Assembly (NCBI GenBank): GCA_023213395.1
Contig: CM041465.1
Location: 225,191,741 to 225,255,740 of the forward strand
DNA: 64,000 nt
Source: Cycas panzhihuaensis
Taxonomy: Eukaryota; Cycadophyta
Direction of reading: 5' to 3'
Position 1 is the first letter of the stretch, and every line of letters begins with the position of its first letter. The notes beneath the pieces were generated by a model. The model had not been told where the DNA came from and searched no databases. It saw nothing but the letters and a program-made list of their open reading frames with translations. Made by a program: the position numbers and the translations under genes. Below are positions 21,851-34,229 of the stretch, piece by piece.

Positions 21851-22470
21851 TTACAACTTTATGATTAAGATTTGATTGGATTCAGAATTGTTCAGTAAAC
21901 CATGGTGCTTCAATTTAGCATCCTCGGTTACAATAAAACTCTTTAATTCCTCAAATGATTCACCCTCCATTACTTCATCCCTTGTATAGATGGTCTCGAA
22001 GGTTCCAAATATTGTTGATAGTTTTAATATAATTAATATAAATAATAATACATTATCTATTGAGCTAAACTTTATCTCCTCTAATTTCTTCCTTAAATTT
22101 GTTATTTTGTTCAAGTAAGCACTTATGTTACTTTCATCTTTCATTGTTGTATTGAGAAACCTTATCATTAAAGCAACATGATAATTTGTCTTCTGCTCAA
22201 ATGTGTACCATATTTTCATCCAGATGTCATTAAGTGTATCTAAGTTGTACAAAATGGTTGTTTACTATAGAGCCAATGATAATTTAAGGAGTCTAATAGC
22301 CACAAACTTTTTTTTTTTCTAAACAAGATCTCTTCTTTTTATTTATAGTGTGGCCAATAACTCATCTTTAGTGATTCCTCATAATTGATTAACCATCACA
22401 GTGATTTCCATACTTGTTTTCTATTTGTAGAAGTTGTTTCCATTGAATATTATAGTCAACAACTTCTCCA
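21851..22470 (-). pseudogene. Ty1/copia gag (UBN2-type)
   Basis: Starting at about 22,470 on the minus strand the frame reads MEKLLTIIFNGNNFYK, then a stop where the family has Trp, then KTSMEITVMVNQL. The part at 21,851-22,252 is open for 133 codons. It shows the gag helix pattern IWMKIWYTFEQK, then SISAYLNK-like, then SFEELKSFIVTEDAKL. A degraded knuckle (CKKIGHMEKS) follows near 21,730-21,770. Gag packages the element RNA. Downstream, only short protein-like pieces occur before the polypurine tract at 20,651. I see no integrase or RT, so this copy is either a gag-only type or has lost pol by deletion. Confidence 0.7.
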
Positions 22471-23055
22471 TGGTCACAATTCTATTAAATAAACAAGAAA
22501 TAATCTCCTTGTAATATTTTGCTCCCATTAAATCAGATTATTTCCACTATTTTTATATCAAAACATCAATTTGACACTAAATTCCCCTTAAATATGACCT
22601 GCATACTTTAAATATATTTCTCAAGCTTTAAATTATATTTAACCACTCTTCCATGACCTCTACGTTCACTAAATGTGACTTAAAAGAGTTTTAATAGATC
22701 CTTATTCACCTCATGATCTTCAAACAACTCTTAAATAGTTAAACAAGTCTCACACAACCTTTCAATTGTCTTTCAACTTGCTCTACACCAATATTTAATG
22801 ACTTTGGAGTATCTTGAAACTTTGGCATGGTGGCTTATGCTTTTTGTTACTTCTTATGATACTTTGAATTTACACGGTAGAAAAACAAAATTTTAAAAAC
22901 ACCTTCCATGGTCATGTTTTTTGGGTTTCGACCTCTTAAAATTTACCTCTCCCTGCCCCCTCAAATTTTTTTAATTAATTTAATTTGATTTTAATTTATT
23001 GTGAAACTCACATACTTTCATATATGCCACCTCTGTATCTCCAAATGTCTATGGT
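22471..23055. other. Unassigned DNA
   Basis: This would be the leader and 5' LTR of the minus-strand copia if the copy were complete, but neither a primer site nor an LTR copy is recognisable. Confidence 0.35.
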
Positions 23056-23062
23056 ATGGTGA

Positions 23063-23257
23063 TCAAATGTCTCTAGTATCTACACTGTAATCTTCCCCCC
23101 AAATGGACTCCCCGCCAATGAAAAACGTTTTGAGCTCCTTCATGATCTTCTGATACCATTCTTCATCAGGCACCAAATCATCATTATAAATAGAATCATA
23201 AGGGTATTCTTCGTAGTTTACGATGGGTCTATCATTAACCAGTGATGCTGGCATCAT
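23063..23257 (-). pseudogene. Acidic 64-residue protein remnant, family unknown
   Basis: The minus strand is open for 64 codons of protein-like text, rich in Asp, Glu and Tyr (for example YEEYPYDSIYNDDLVPDEEW), followed by a Lys- and Phe-containing part ending FFIGGE. I do not recognise the family. It lies downstream of the serine-protease fragment on the same strand, but in a different frame and with about 200 bp between them. It may be part of the same captured or processed sequence, or an unrelated piece. Confidence 0.35.
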
Positions 23258-23454
23258 CTAAATAATGAGTTGTTCATCTCACACTATTTTATCTATCTTC
23301 TCCAAGGCCAATCTCATGGTTCCCACATGTAAGAAATAGTTTGGGGTTATGAAATGCAAGTCTTAGATCAACAGGCAAAACTCTCAATGATTACCACTCT
23401 CTCTACAATAATTTTCTTTCCCATGTTTATCACCCAATATCTGAGGAATATGGA

Positions 23455-23790
23455 CCGCTTACCATACATTGCTACATTGGTTCTTACTTTATAGAAATCC
23501 TAACGCCCTGCATTCAGTGTAATTGCCCATCCAAAGTGATCTATGAATGGTGAACCACTGGATCCACCACTCCTCCCTGAAGCTGCCTACATATAAACAA
23601 TATTGAGATCCTAGTATCTGGAAGGCAACTATAATGGAACTTCTCAATCCATTCGGGCAAGAGGAATTTCGTTCAACCCCGTATAGGGAACAGCTTCAGG
23701 ATCGTAGTGGAAGAACCCAAAATCATGGACAAGGTCAATATACAGAGGATAAAAAGGGATTTCCTGGTTATCTGAGAAATGATCGGACCA
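23455..23790 (-). pseudogene. Fragment of a DEG7-like trypsin-type serine protease
   Basis: In one minus-strand frame, IPFYPLYIDLVHDFGFFHYD (23,701-23,760) is followed by PEAVPYTGLNEIPLA. Three stops come next within about 60 bp, then DLNIVYM, stop, AASGRSGGSSGSPFID (23,536-23,610) and AITLNAG. The HDFGFF-YDP block, the YM(Q)AAS segment and the catalytic GGSSGSP serine motif are characteristic of eukaryotic DEG7/Nma111-type HtrA proteases. These are nuclear or cytosolic ATP-independent serine proteases. The stop inside YM-AAS is TAG where the family has a Gln codon. The spacing between EIPLA and DLN is much shorter than in the family, so a central piece is lost. The His-site region and PDZ domains are not recognised. 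It is a dead gene fragment. No exon borders or poly-A tail could be shown. Confidence 0.65.
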
Positions 23791-24474
23791 TTAATTATGA
23801 AGGCCATCTCATCGCTTGCACATGGAAGTTCCGTATTGAAACTCCTAGCTAAATGATATGATAGAGGATGAATAACGTTGTCACCCACTTCGTTGACTAT
23901 CATAGATTTCAACTTGCTCTTCTTAGGCTCTATCTTCTACATATGGTTTACCCATTTCAACTTATGACTTATTTTTTTCACATGTAATAAATTTGGACTT
24001 GGTACTAGGTGGAATAGGAAGTAAACTACAACCTCACGTAACATTATGTCTAGGAATACTTCTCGAGATCTGCCCTATTACTAGTATTAGGCTTGAGTCT
24101 ATTATCTCCATTTTAACATAATTATTTATTTTTCAATAGAACTCAACTTGTATCATAGATATCTAACATGTCTCTACTCTACCATATCATATAGAAATGA
24201 GGTTTATTTGGCTTTGAATGGACTATGTTCCTCACAGTCTAACAATTTCTACCTATGACATTCTTTAATAATCATTTTTATAGCTTCAAACAAGAATAAT
24301 CACGTCTTATATTATGCACACATGCCTATCCTTTGTATAAACAAGGCTTGGACTCTTCCAAAGTCTTGAGTGTCTCTTTTATGATGTTTAATAGTGACTA
24401 GAGGTCATGAATGAATAAAAATTATGCAGAGAACAATTTATTTCTTCTTCTTCTTTTTTGTTCTTTAATTTATG
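23791..24474. other. Unassigned DNA upstream of the protease fragment
   Basis: The minus strand retains loosely protein-like text (for example IIDSSLILVIGQISRSIPRH near 24,050-24,110), but no family is recognisable. It ends where the large microsatellite begins. Confidence 0.35.
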
Positions 24475-26526
<2,052 letters not shown>

Positions 26527-26528
<2 letters not shown>

Positions 26529-26970
26529 TCTAAATTCTTTTTCTACCATTATTTTTCATCTACCTTATTTTAACAAGGACATCACATTTACCATTTTTCA
26601 CTATGTTAGTTTTAACACTTACTTTTAAGGGAAAATAGCATACAAACATCCCACAAGTCCCATAACTAAAAATTTTATTACATAATCTCAACTACATCAT
26701 CTTAACAAGTATATCACATTGATTCTAATGTATAAGTTAGATTCTTATATAAAATTTTTAGTCAAACAATTTAAATACATCCCATATGGGCTTGTTTATG
26801 ATCAAAGGGTTAATGGGATATAGAACCCCCTACTCTCTCCCACCCTTTTGCATCATTCCCCAACTCTTTAGTCTTATTCTTTTTATCTAATCTCTTTTTA
26901 TTTAAACCCCTTCTTCTTCCCTAATCCCTCGTCTTCAAGTCCCTTTCTCTTAACTTATATGTTTTTATAC
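26527..26970 (+). other. Leader-like pyrimidine-rich DNA before gag
   Basis: Two related words (TTTTAACAAGGACATCACATTTA near 26,566 and CTTAACAAGTATATCACATTGA near 26,700) are followed by a CT-rich stretch at 26,830-26,965 that runs up to the gag start. A matching CT-rich leader precedes gag in the second chromovirus (32,840-33,050). No clear 5' LTR or primer site remains. Confidence 0.5.
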
Positions 26971-28115
26971 AATGGCTCCTCCTACTCAACTAAATCAAAT
27001 TTTAGCCTTGGAAACCTAATACAATACTTTGATTATAATATCATAAAGCTATCTAATGAGATTGAGAAGCTTACCACATAAATATCTAATATGCCCTCCC
27101 CCTCAAATTTAATTAGTAGCTCCCCACCGCCTCCAACCCCCCCTCCCCCCCACCTTACCATGCCCCTCCCATATCAAAACCCACTCCTCCACAAAATCAT
27201 CATCCTAATATTTGACCCTAATCTCAACAAGGATACTGCATAAAGTTGGATAAGAAAGTTGGAGCTATACTTCACTCTCATCCCCATGCCACTAGATGAT
27301 AAATTAACTTTTGCCTTAATATACCTTGAAATCAAAGCATATCACCATTTATATTGGTGGTAACATGAGAATCCCACTAGAGTCAATCCTTCTTCAATTG
27401 GCTTACTTAACTTAAATAGATAGCATTGATAAAAATATATATTGAAGAATTCCAAGCCTTATAGAATCAAGTCTTATAAACCCTTGATTGACATATTATT
27501 ATTGATATATATGTGTTTGGCCTTAAAGACTACGTCTAAATATGCCTTAATATGGTTCATCCAATGACTCTTCGAGAGGCTATATCGATGGAAAAAGAAG
27601 TTAAAGTAGAGTTCACAACAAAATGACTAGTTATTTTTCATGAGATCTTACATGGTATTAGTGCTCTCATCCCATAGATTTGCCATGCCAATGTTAATAT
27701 ATGGATGATCCATAATGCTTAGTAATAAAGCCCCCTTCAAATCCCTTGTGTATGTTAGTAGTTGAAGCAAATAAGTAGTAAGAGGTTGGCCTCTATATTA
27801 AGTGCTCAAAGAAGTGGACCTTTGATCATGACAAGATATGCATAGTTAGACACATGGTCTTTACAACTGATCTTGACCTCTCTTTAGAAGAAAACTTAGA
27901 TTCTAAGCATGATCCAAATGATGATCGACCCTAAGAATCATTCTTTGACCCCAAATCATAAGTCTCCCTAGTAGTTATATCCTCTACATCTTGCCTCAAA
28001 CCCTTTAAAGTCAAAGGCATACTCCAAAAAACCCTTATTACCATCTTGATTGATAATGGCACACCACTAAATTTCATTCATATATAACCTCTATATTATC
28101 CCTAAACACCAATTT
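26971..28115 (+). pseudogene. Chromovirus copy 1 gag and protease
   Basis: Gag starts ATGGCTCCTCC at 26,971 (MAPPTQLNQILALET, then stop). Around 27,215-27,360 the gag core reads FDPNLNKDTA, stop, SWIRKLELYFTLI and DDKLTFALIYL. This is the 'W-x-x-x-L-E-x-YF' region of gypsy gag that forms the particle. No CCHC knuckle is clear. At about 28,035-28,080 the frame reads LITILIDNGTPLNFIH. This is the aspartic protease site with Asp kept but DSG changed to DNG. The protease would separate gag from pol products. Confidence 0.7.
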
Positions 28116-28419
28116 CACTTACTTTCTACTAAGGTGTCATACTCTTCACTGTGTAGGGACAATCAAGAATTTGCATATCTAGATTAGCACCAATCACTTA
28201 GTATTTAACTTTTACACTCTATGTATAAGAGGATTAAATGCTATTGTAGGAGTCTAATGGCTTTAAACCCTTGATACATATAATGTAAATAATTCTTCTA
28301 CTAATCTCTTCATCTAGTTTAGAGATAACCTTCATTAAACACAAAAACTCCTTGGAAGTCAACCCCTTCCCAATAAACTTATCTCTTCTAATGAAACATG
28401 CAAGTAATTAAATAGTAAT

Positions 28420-29900
28420 ATGGGATACATAGTCCATATTAACAATGTTGAAGACCAACCCATGACCCACCTTAATATCCAACACATCCTTAAGCAATAT
28501 CAGTTTGTCCTTACCCTTCTTCTTTCTAGCCCTCCCTTAGATTGGAGCTTTCACCATACTATCAAGCTCAAAAACCCTTATGACCCTATCAATCTTAGAC
28601 CTTACTACAACTCATGTTTCTGAAAAAATAAAATTGTAAAAATCACAAATGAGCTTATGGATATAGGCATTAGTCAACTAAGTAAAAGTCCCTAAGTTAC
28701 CCCTATCACCCTTATTTAAAAAAAAGAAGGATCTTTTAGACTATGTATTAACTATCATCATCTCAATAAAATCATAATAAAAAATAAGTTTCTAACCCCT
28801 TAGATTGATGACATGTTAAACAAAATCCATGGTGCTATAATATTCTCTAAATTGGACCTATAATCTAGTTACTATCAAATCCCTATTACCCTTAAGAATT
28901 GCCACAAAATTGCCTTCTGTACATACCATGGTCACTTCAGATTTTGAGTCATGTCTTTTGGTCTTTATAATGTCCCTACCATATTTCAAGCCCTAGTGAA
29001 TAAAACATTTGCTCCATATCTTAAAAAATGTATCATTCTCTTTTTTATAACATACTCATCTATAGTTCTTGCTTGGGCCAATATCTCTAACACTTAGAAG
29101 TTGTCCTTCAAATCGCCACTCAATAATAACGCTATAGCAAATTATGAAAATGTGAATTTAGGAAATCTAAAGTATAATACCTTGCCCATATCATTTCATC
29201 TAAAGGTGTTTAAATTGACCTAGATAAAATCTTTATTATTATTGCTTGGCTAGCCACTAAAACCCTTGCTCAACTATGTGCTTTCCTTATGCTTACTAAC
29301 TTCTATTATTATTTTCTTAGAAACTACACTTCTCTTATCACCCTCTAACTAACCTACTCTGTAAAAACTAATTTTAATAGTCTCCTACTATAAATGACGC
29401 CTTTAACCACCTCAAAATGATTATGACCTCCACCCGTATTCTTGCCACTCTCGATTTCTCTCAACCATTTCAACTTGAATGTGATGCCTTTAGTTTTATC
29501 AAAAGCTTACTCATACAAAATTTTCACTCAATCATATTTAAGAGTTATAAGCTTAAAAAACATAAGTGTTGGGTCTCTACATATCAAAAGGAGATGAAAG
29601 TTATTATACATACATTAGTTAAATGGTGTTAATACATCCTTGGCTCTAAGTTCACCATTCTAATTGACCATCAAGACCTTCATTATCTTCTTAACTAGTT
29701 GGTCCTATCCAAAGAACAAGCTAAAGTAGATTGATTAACTTTATATGCTTGATTCACTATAGCATATAAAAAAGTCAAGGATAATATTGTTGTTAATACT
29801 CTCTCTCACCTTCCCCCTAACCCCATCATTTGTGTTATGTCTAAACCTTAACTCACCTAGCTAGCTAAATTAGCCACTAACAATTAATCCCAACATGATT
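28420..29900 (+). pseudogene. Chromovirus copy 1 reverse transcriptase and RNase H
   Basis: RT blocks occur in order. PPLDWSFHHTIKLK with PINLRPY lies at 28,535-28,610, and GSFRLCINYHHLNKIIIKNKF at about 28,730-28,800. These are followed by FSKLDL-SSYYQI (28,845-28,885), FCTYHGHFRF (28,915-28,945) and MSFGL-NVPTIFQ (28,950-28,990). The catalytic YxDD is lost (TYSSI near 29,048). RNase H is seen as LDFSQPFQLECDAF (about 29,447-29,490), AFxSKKLK-like text and ...QKEMKVIIHTLVKW (29,585-29,630). At least a dozen stops or frame breaks interrupt it. Confidence 0.8.
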
Positions 29901-29959
29901 ATACCCAATAGACTACGAAAGTCCATGCTTAAAAGAATTAGTCTTTATATAATAATCAT

Positions 29960-31300
29960 CTTCTTTATAAAAATCACATCTTCATCCATCCTACATCTTC
30001 TTATATCCCTTACATCCTCTTTAAATATCATTCTACCCACCTAAGAGATCACACTCACTTTAATAAAACCTATCATTATGTTCATGCCAATTTTTACTAG
30101 TTACATATGAAATCTAATATCCTTGTCTTCATCTTTGAGTGTGACATATGCTAATAAAACAAACTAGAGACAACTACTTAGCTAAGGCTCCTCCAACCTT
30201 TATGTGTTCTACAAGGTAAATGGTAGGGCATTGCCATGGATTTCATTACTAACCTTTCATCATCTATTAAATTCAACTATATCCTAGTTATCATGGATAG
30301 ATTAACCAAGTATTCTTACTTTGTACTAGTTCACATCTTATATAATGTCCTTACATCACTAACTTATATATCCAATTAATTTTTTTATCTCTATAGATTT
30401 ACTTCTATTATAGTTTATGACTGCAACCCTAAGTTCACTAATTCATTTTGGCAAGAACTTTTTTGTGCCTTAGGAACTTCTTTCAACATGAATTTAACAT
30501 ATTCCCTTAGATTGATGGTTGGTTTGAGGTCCTTAATAAAATATAAAAAACTTACTTACACTATTTTGCCTCAAAATATGAGAGTAAATATACCTCTTGG
30601 TTTAGCCCTCATTAAATATTGGTATAACTTATTTCATCACTTTACTATTGATATATCCATGTTCATGGCCCTTTTATGGTTATCCCCTACTAACTCACCA
30701 CACCCTTGCTATTAACATATAAATATTCATTGTCCAACAAAAACTCTAGGACATGAACCAAATCCTCTGTATACTTAAGCAGAACCTATTCACTACCTAG
30801 AAACACGTAAAATAACTTATCAATTGCCATTGTTTTTATAGTTCATTTTTAGTAGGTGACCTTATATCCCTATGTCTCTAACCATATAAGAAGAAATCCT
30901 TAAAGTATAATAAAAATTACAAGTTAATCCCTTGTTATTATGGTTTATTAGGCACTTTAAAGTATCAACGAAGTTACTTATGCCCTCAAACTCATCCTAA
31001 CTCTAAAATTTATAATATTTTTCATGTTTCTTACCTAAAAAATGACCTTAGTAAAGTTACCACCCTCTAGATTATCCTTTCCATCCTTAATGATGAGCAA
31101 GTCCTCACTATTCATTCTAATCACATCTTAGCTAGCCATCAACACTACCTCTATAATAGTATCATCTCTAAGTACCTTATATAGTGGGTCAGTTATGAAT
31201 TAGGGGAAGCAACATAGGAATTAATATAATCTATTTGTTACTATCTTTATCTTCTTGGCTTTGGTGACTTAGCATCTTAGAGGAGAGGTCCTTTTACATA
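29960..31300 (+). pseudogene. Chromovirus copy 1 integrase with chromodomain remnant
   Basis: The HHCC region is visible (H-H-x-H around 30,010-30,110 and C-x2-C near 30,140). It is followed by the core: GIAMDFITNL (30,225-30,255), YILVIMDRLTKYSYF (30,280-30,325) and IIVYDCNPKFTNSFWQEL (30,408-30,462). The first two core Asp positions are still recognisable. After the core, a stretch near 31,075-31,280 reads HSNHILASHQ, YLI, stop, WVSYELGEAT, stop, EL, which matches the chromodomain fold order found in chromoviruses. Chromodomains steer insertion to heterochromatin. Broken by many stops. Confidence 0.75.
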
Positions 31301-31345
31301 TCTACTATTGACAATATGACCTGATTACTAGTACATATCACTAAG

Positions 31346-31673
31346 TGTAATGTAACCCCATCTTCCTAAGCACTAGCAAGTGGGAACTACTAAAGGGTTA
31401 AAGATTGATGTTAGTTATTAAGATTTGTGCAAGGACCATTAAGCCCTCCAATAAGATGTAAGGATGTTAAGACCACGAATAAGATCATAAGAAGGAGATC
31501 TCTGCATGTCCATTTAAAGGGTTAAAGAACACTCGTAATATTGTTTAGGATTATTATCTTTTGAAAAGAAAAGTACTTCAGTACTCCCTTTAGTGCCCAT
31601 TCTATTATATATTTTGCACTTTTATCTCCTATATGTAGAGTTTGTGAGGTTGATTTTCTAAAGGAACACTTCA
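31346..31673 (+). repeat. LTR shared between chromovirus copies
   Basis: Runs from TGTAATGTAACC to CACTTCA (328 bp). Its body recurs at 45,050-45,385 with clear similarity, and its first 40 bp resemble the 3' LTR start at 37,552. It is at once downstream of copy 1's chromodomain and immediately upstream of a primer binding site. It can therefore be read as the 3' LTR of copy 1, the 5' LTR of what follows, or both. Confidence 0.75.
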
Positions 31674-31675
31674 AG

Positions 31676-31691
31676 TGGTATCAGAGCCAAG
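31676..31691 (+). promoter_or_regulatory. Primer binding site (tRNA-iMet type)
   Basis: TGGTATCAGAGCCAAG starts two bases after the LTR end, the canonical place for first-strand priming. Confidence 0.88.
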
Positions 31692-32898
31692 TTTTGTGAT
31701 AATGAGGAGCTACTCGATAGGAAAAAATTAAGATTTTTTTCTTACTAGATCGAGTACTCTCTCTACCTAAGTAGAGATCAAGGAAAGACCTTCTCTTAGT
31801 CCTCTCTTCACATAGAGATTAAGGAATGAAACTAGAACAATTCAAGAGTCATGAAGGAAGGGGAATTTCTTCCTCTAAGTAATGCCCAACACTTCATTTT
31901 TTTTCTTTATGTTCACTTTTAGTTTAATTTATTTATTTATGTTGGAGTTGTTAGTCCAAGGGTAGATAACTCTACCTAGAAACTATCTTTTCTCCTTCCT
32001 ACCCCTTATTCCTAGGTAGATAACTTCATGTAGTGGATACCCAAAGTAGTTAGGTAAAGACCCTGTACTATGGATTTTTATAAATCACAAAGATCTATCG
32101 TTCTAGCTAAGCGCACTTTGGCTTTAGTACCCTTTATGTGAAGGACTAGAGATAACACTCCTAAACTAAGCCCTAAATAGAACTTGGCTATGGAATTGTA
32201 CCTCCACGTATCCTTGAATATATAGGAAGTCCCCTATATATATTTTTCACCATCCTAGTATAGGTAGCATTATAATAATTTGTAATATATGATGCATAAG
32301 TTAATGGTTAGCACTCAAAAATTACTCTACCCATGCACCTCTGCATAACTATACACCTTAAGGAGATAGTCATTCTTTCATAGGTCGTGCCCTAAGATAT
32401 TGGGCTAAGCTATAGTATTGATAAAGAAGTTTATTGTAGAGCTTATAAAATCAAACTCCTTTGTCAAGTGTCTGATAGGCTTCCCTGAAGTTAACATCGA
32501 ACTGACAACACTGTAATCATAATATAGAAAGCAAGGACCATATTTTTATAAATATTGATCAAATTTAGAAATGGCTTAAATAGGTGAATTAGTCACAAGG
32601 AAAAAAAAAAACACCATTAAAATTCATATACCTTGTTTCAATCAATACGTCATACTAATCATTTTTTACTAGGTTAGATTCTGTAGACAATTTTTATGCT
32701 TAGTAGTACCTAGGCTACTAGTGGGTTACGCCACCTAAAACTCATCCTTAAATCTTATATAACCCATTTCAACAAGTTTTTTTTGCTTGTCCAAGTGGAT
32801 TAGGTATCATATTTATGTAATGTTTAGGGTCAACAAGCTATAGACACCCCACATCCCCCTCTTTGCCGCTTTCTCTTTCCTGTAACAACTCCCTAGTT

Positions 32899-32903
<5 letters not shown>
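31692..32903 (+). other. Leader-like region without coding sequence
   Basis: About 1.2 kb with no domain. Two copies of a GGTAGATAACT word lie at 31,963 and 32,013, suggesting small duplications. A degraded primer-site-like word (GTGGATTAGGTATCATA) lies near 32,794. An additional decayed LTR may therefore end there. The pyrimidine-rich part from 32,840 matches the leader of copy 1. Confidence 0.4.

Positions 32904-32973
<70 letters not shown>
32904..32973. repeat. (CT)n microsatellite, about 70 bp
   Basis: Uninterrupted CT dinucleotides in the pyrimidine-rich leader before gag of chromovirus copy 2. The plus-strand frame translating it is a composition artefact. Confidence 0.97.
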
Positions 32974-32978
<5 letters not shown>

Positions 32979-33051
32979 TCTTTCCTACTTCATATATTTT
33001 TTCTTCTTTCTATTTATTCTCGCTCCTTTAAGCCCATTCTATAATTCTAAT

Positions 33052-33965
33052 GGCACCAACATAAGGAGCAAAAATTATTGAATTGACCTAAGACTTGAAT
33101 AACTTCAAATAAGATGTTAACAATAGACTTGATGACCTCCTTATAAAATTAGACCTTGATGGCACCAAAGCAGAACTTTTGTGTCACTCCAGCAACTGCT
33201 ACAACCTCAATCCCAAAGCATATAGACTTCTAATATGATGGGCAATGCTCCTCTCCCTTTTCAAGAAAGTAATACACCTCCAAGAGGTTATCTACCAAGG
33301 CATCCATCTTTCCACCATAAGATCAATATTCCTACCTTTGATCTAGATGTGAAAAGAGAGAGCACTCAAAGCTAGATCAATAATTTGGAATCATACTTGA
33401 CACTCTACCTAATGTCTAAGGAAGATCAACTCCTATACACCTTTATTCATGTAAATGAAAGAGCCCACCATTAATTTAATTGGTAGAAATGAGAATATCC
33501 CTCACACTAAATATGGTTGCACTTCACAAGTTGTTTTATTGAATAATATGAGAACATATTAAGCCGATCCTTTTTCTTGCAACTTACATAGCTTAAACAG
33601 AAATAATAGTAGAGGCTTTTACTAATGAATTTCAAGCTTTGTATAATCACTCTTTGCAAATTCAAAACTTGCACAAATAAGCAGTGATTGATATTTATGT
33701 GGTCAAACTCTAAGATGATATCTAGATGTGATTCAAGATAATGGTAGTGCACCCCCTCAAGGAAGCCTTTAAATAGGCCTGAGTAGTAGAGGTTGAATTT
33801 ATAGTTGATAGATCTTTAACCACTTACAGGGATAACCTCTAATTTTCATGACCTTAATAGTCAGATTTTTAGTAATTATGACCCTAATTTAATGATGTTG
33901 TACATCCTTAAGCTAACTTCTCATATCTTAGATCACGTCAGGATAATCCTAACCACTTAACTACA
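33052..33965 (+). pseudogene. Chromovirus copy 2 gag
   Basis: Begins ATGGCACCAAC at 33,052, in parallel with copy 1. A segment near 33,325-33,460 reads FDLDVKRESTQS, stop, INNLESYLTLYLMSKEDQLLY. It is the same gag core as in copy 1 with the conserved Trp codon now TAG. The 3' end has no clear zinc knuckle. Structural protein of the particle in intact relatives. Confidence 0.65.
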
Positions 33966-34229
33966 AATTAATAGAATGAAGACCTCTCCATCAAATAGGT
34001 CTAAATTTCCTAAGCTAAAGCACAGCATCGACTAAGGGTTGACTTCTATATATAGAGTATAAAAAATGGACTCCCAGGCATGGTTGTATTTGAAAGACGT
34101 GATGCATGGTCTTTTCCATTTACCCATCCCTATTCCTTAATGAATCCTCTAATTTTGATTATGAACATGATGCTAAAGATGAAATCCAAGAAGACCCTAC
34201 CCTAGACCCTCACCCTGATGTAAACCTAT

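Larger units (their letters stand above)
26971..31345 (+). mobile_element. Degraded chromovirus (Ty3/gypsy), copy 1 internal region
   Basis: Gag, protease, RT, RNase H, integrase and a chromodomain-like end occur in the gypsy order on the plus strand. All are riddled with stops, and many codons look like former Trp or Gln. The sequence runs into an LTR-like segment at 31,346. Its 5' LTR is not recognised, perhaps replaced by the large microsatellite. It is closely related in layout and wording to copy 2 at 33,052-37,550. Confidence 0.85.

Noticed and set aside
23634-23852. 72-codon plus-strand frame
   Set aside because: It is the antisense of the DEG7-like fragment, whose minus-strand translation carries recognisable protease motifs.
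32863-33081. Plus-strand frame rich in Ser-Leu
   Set aside because: Mostly the translated (CT)n microsatellite. The real gag starts at 33,052 in another context.
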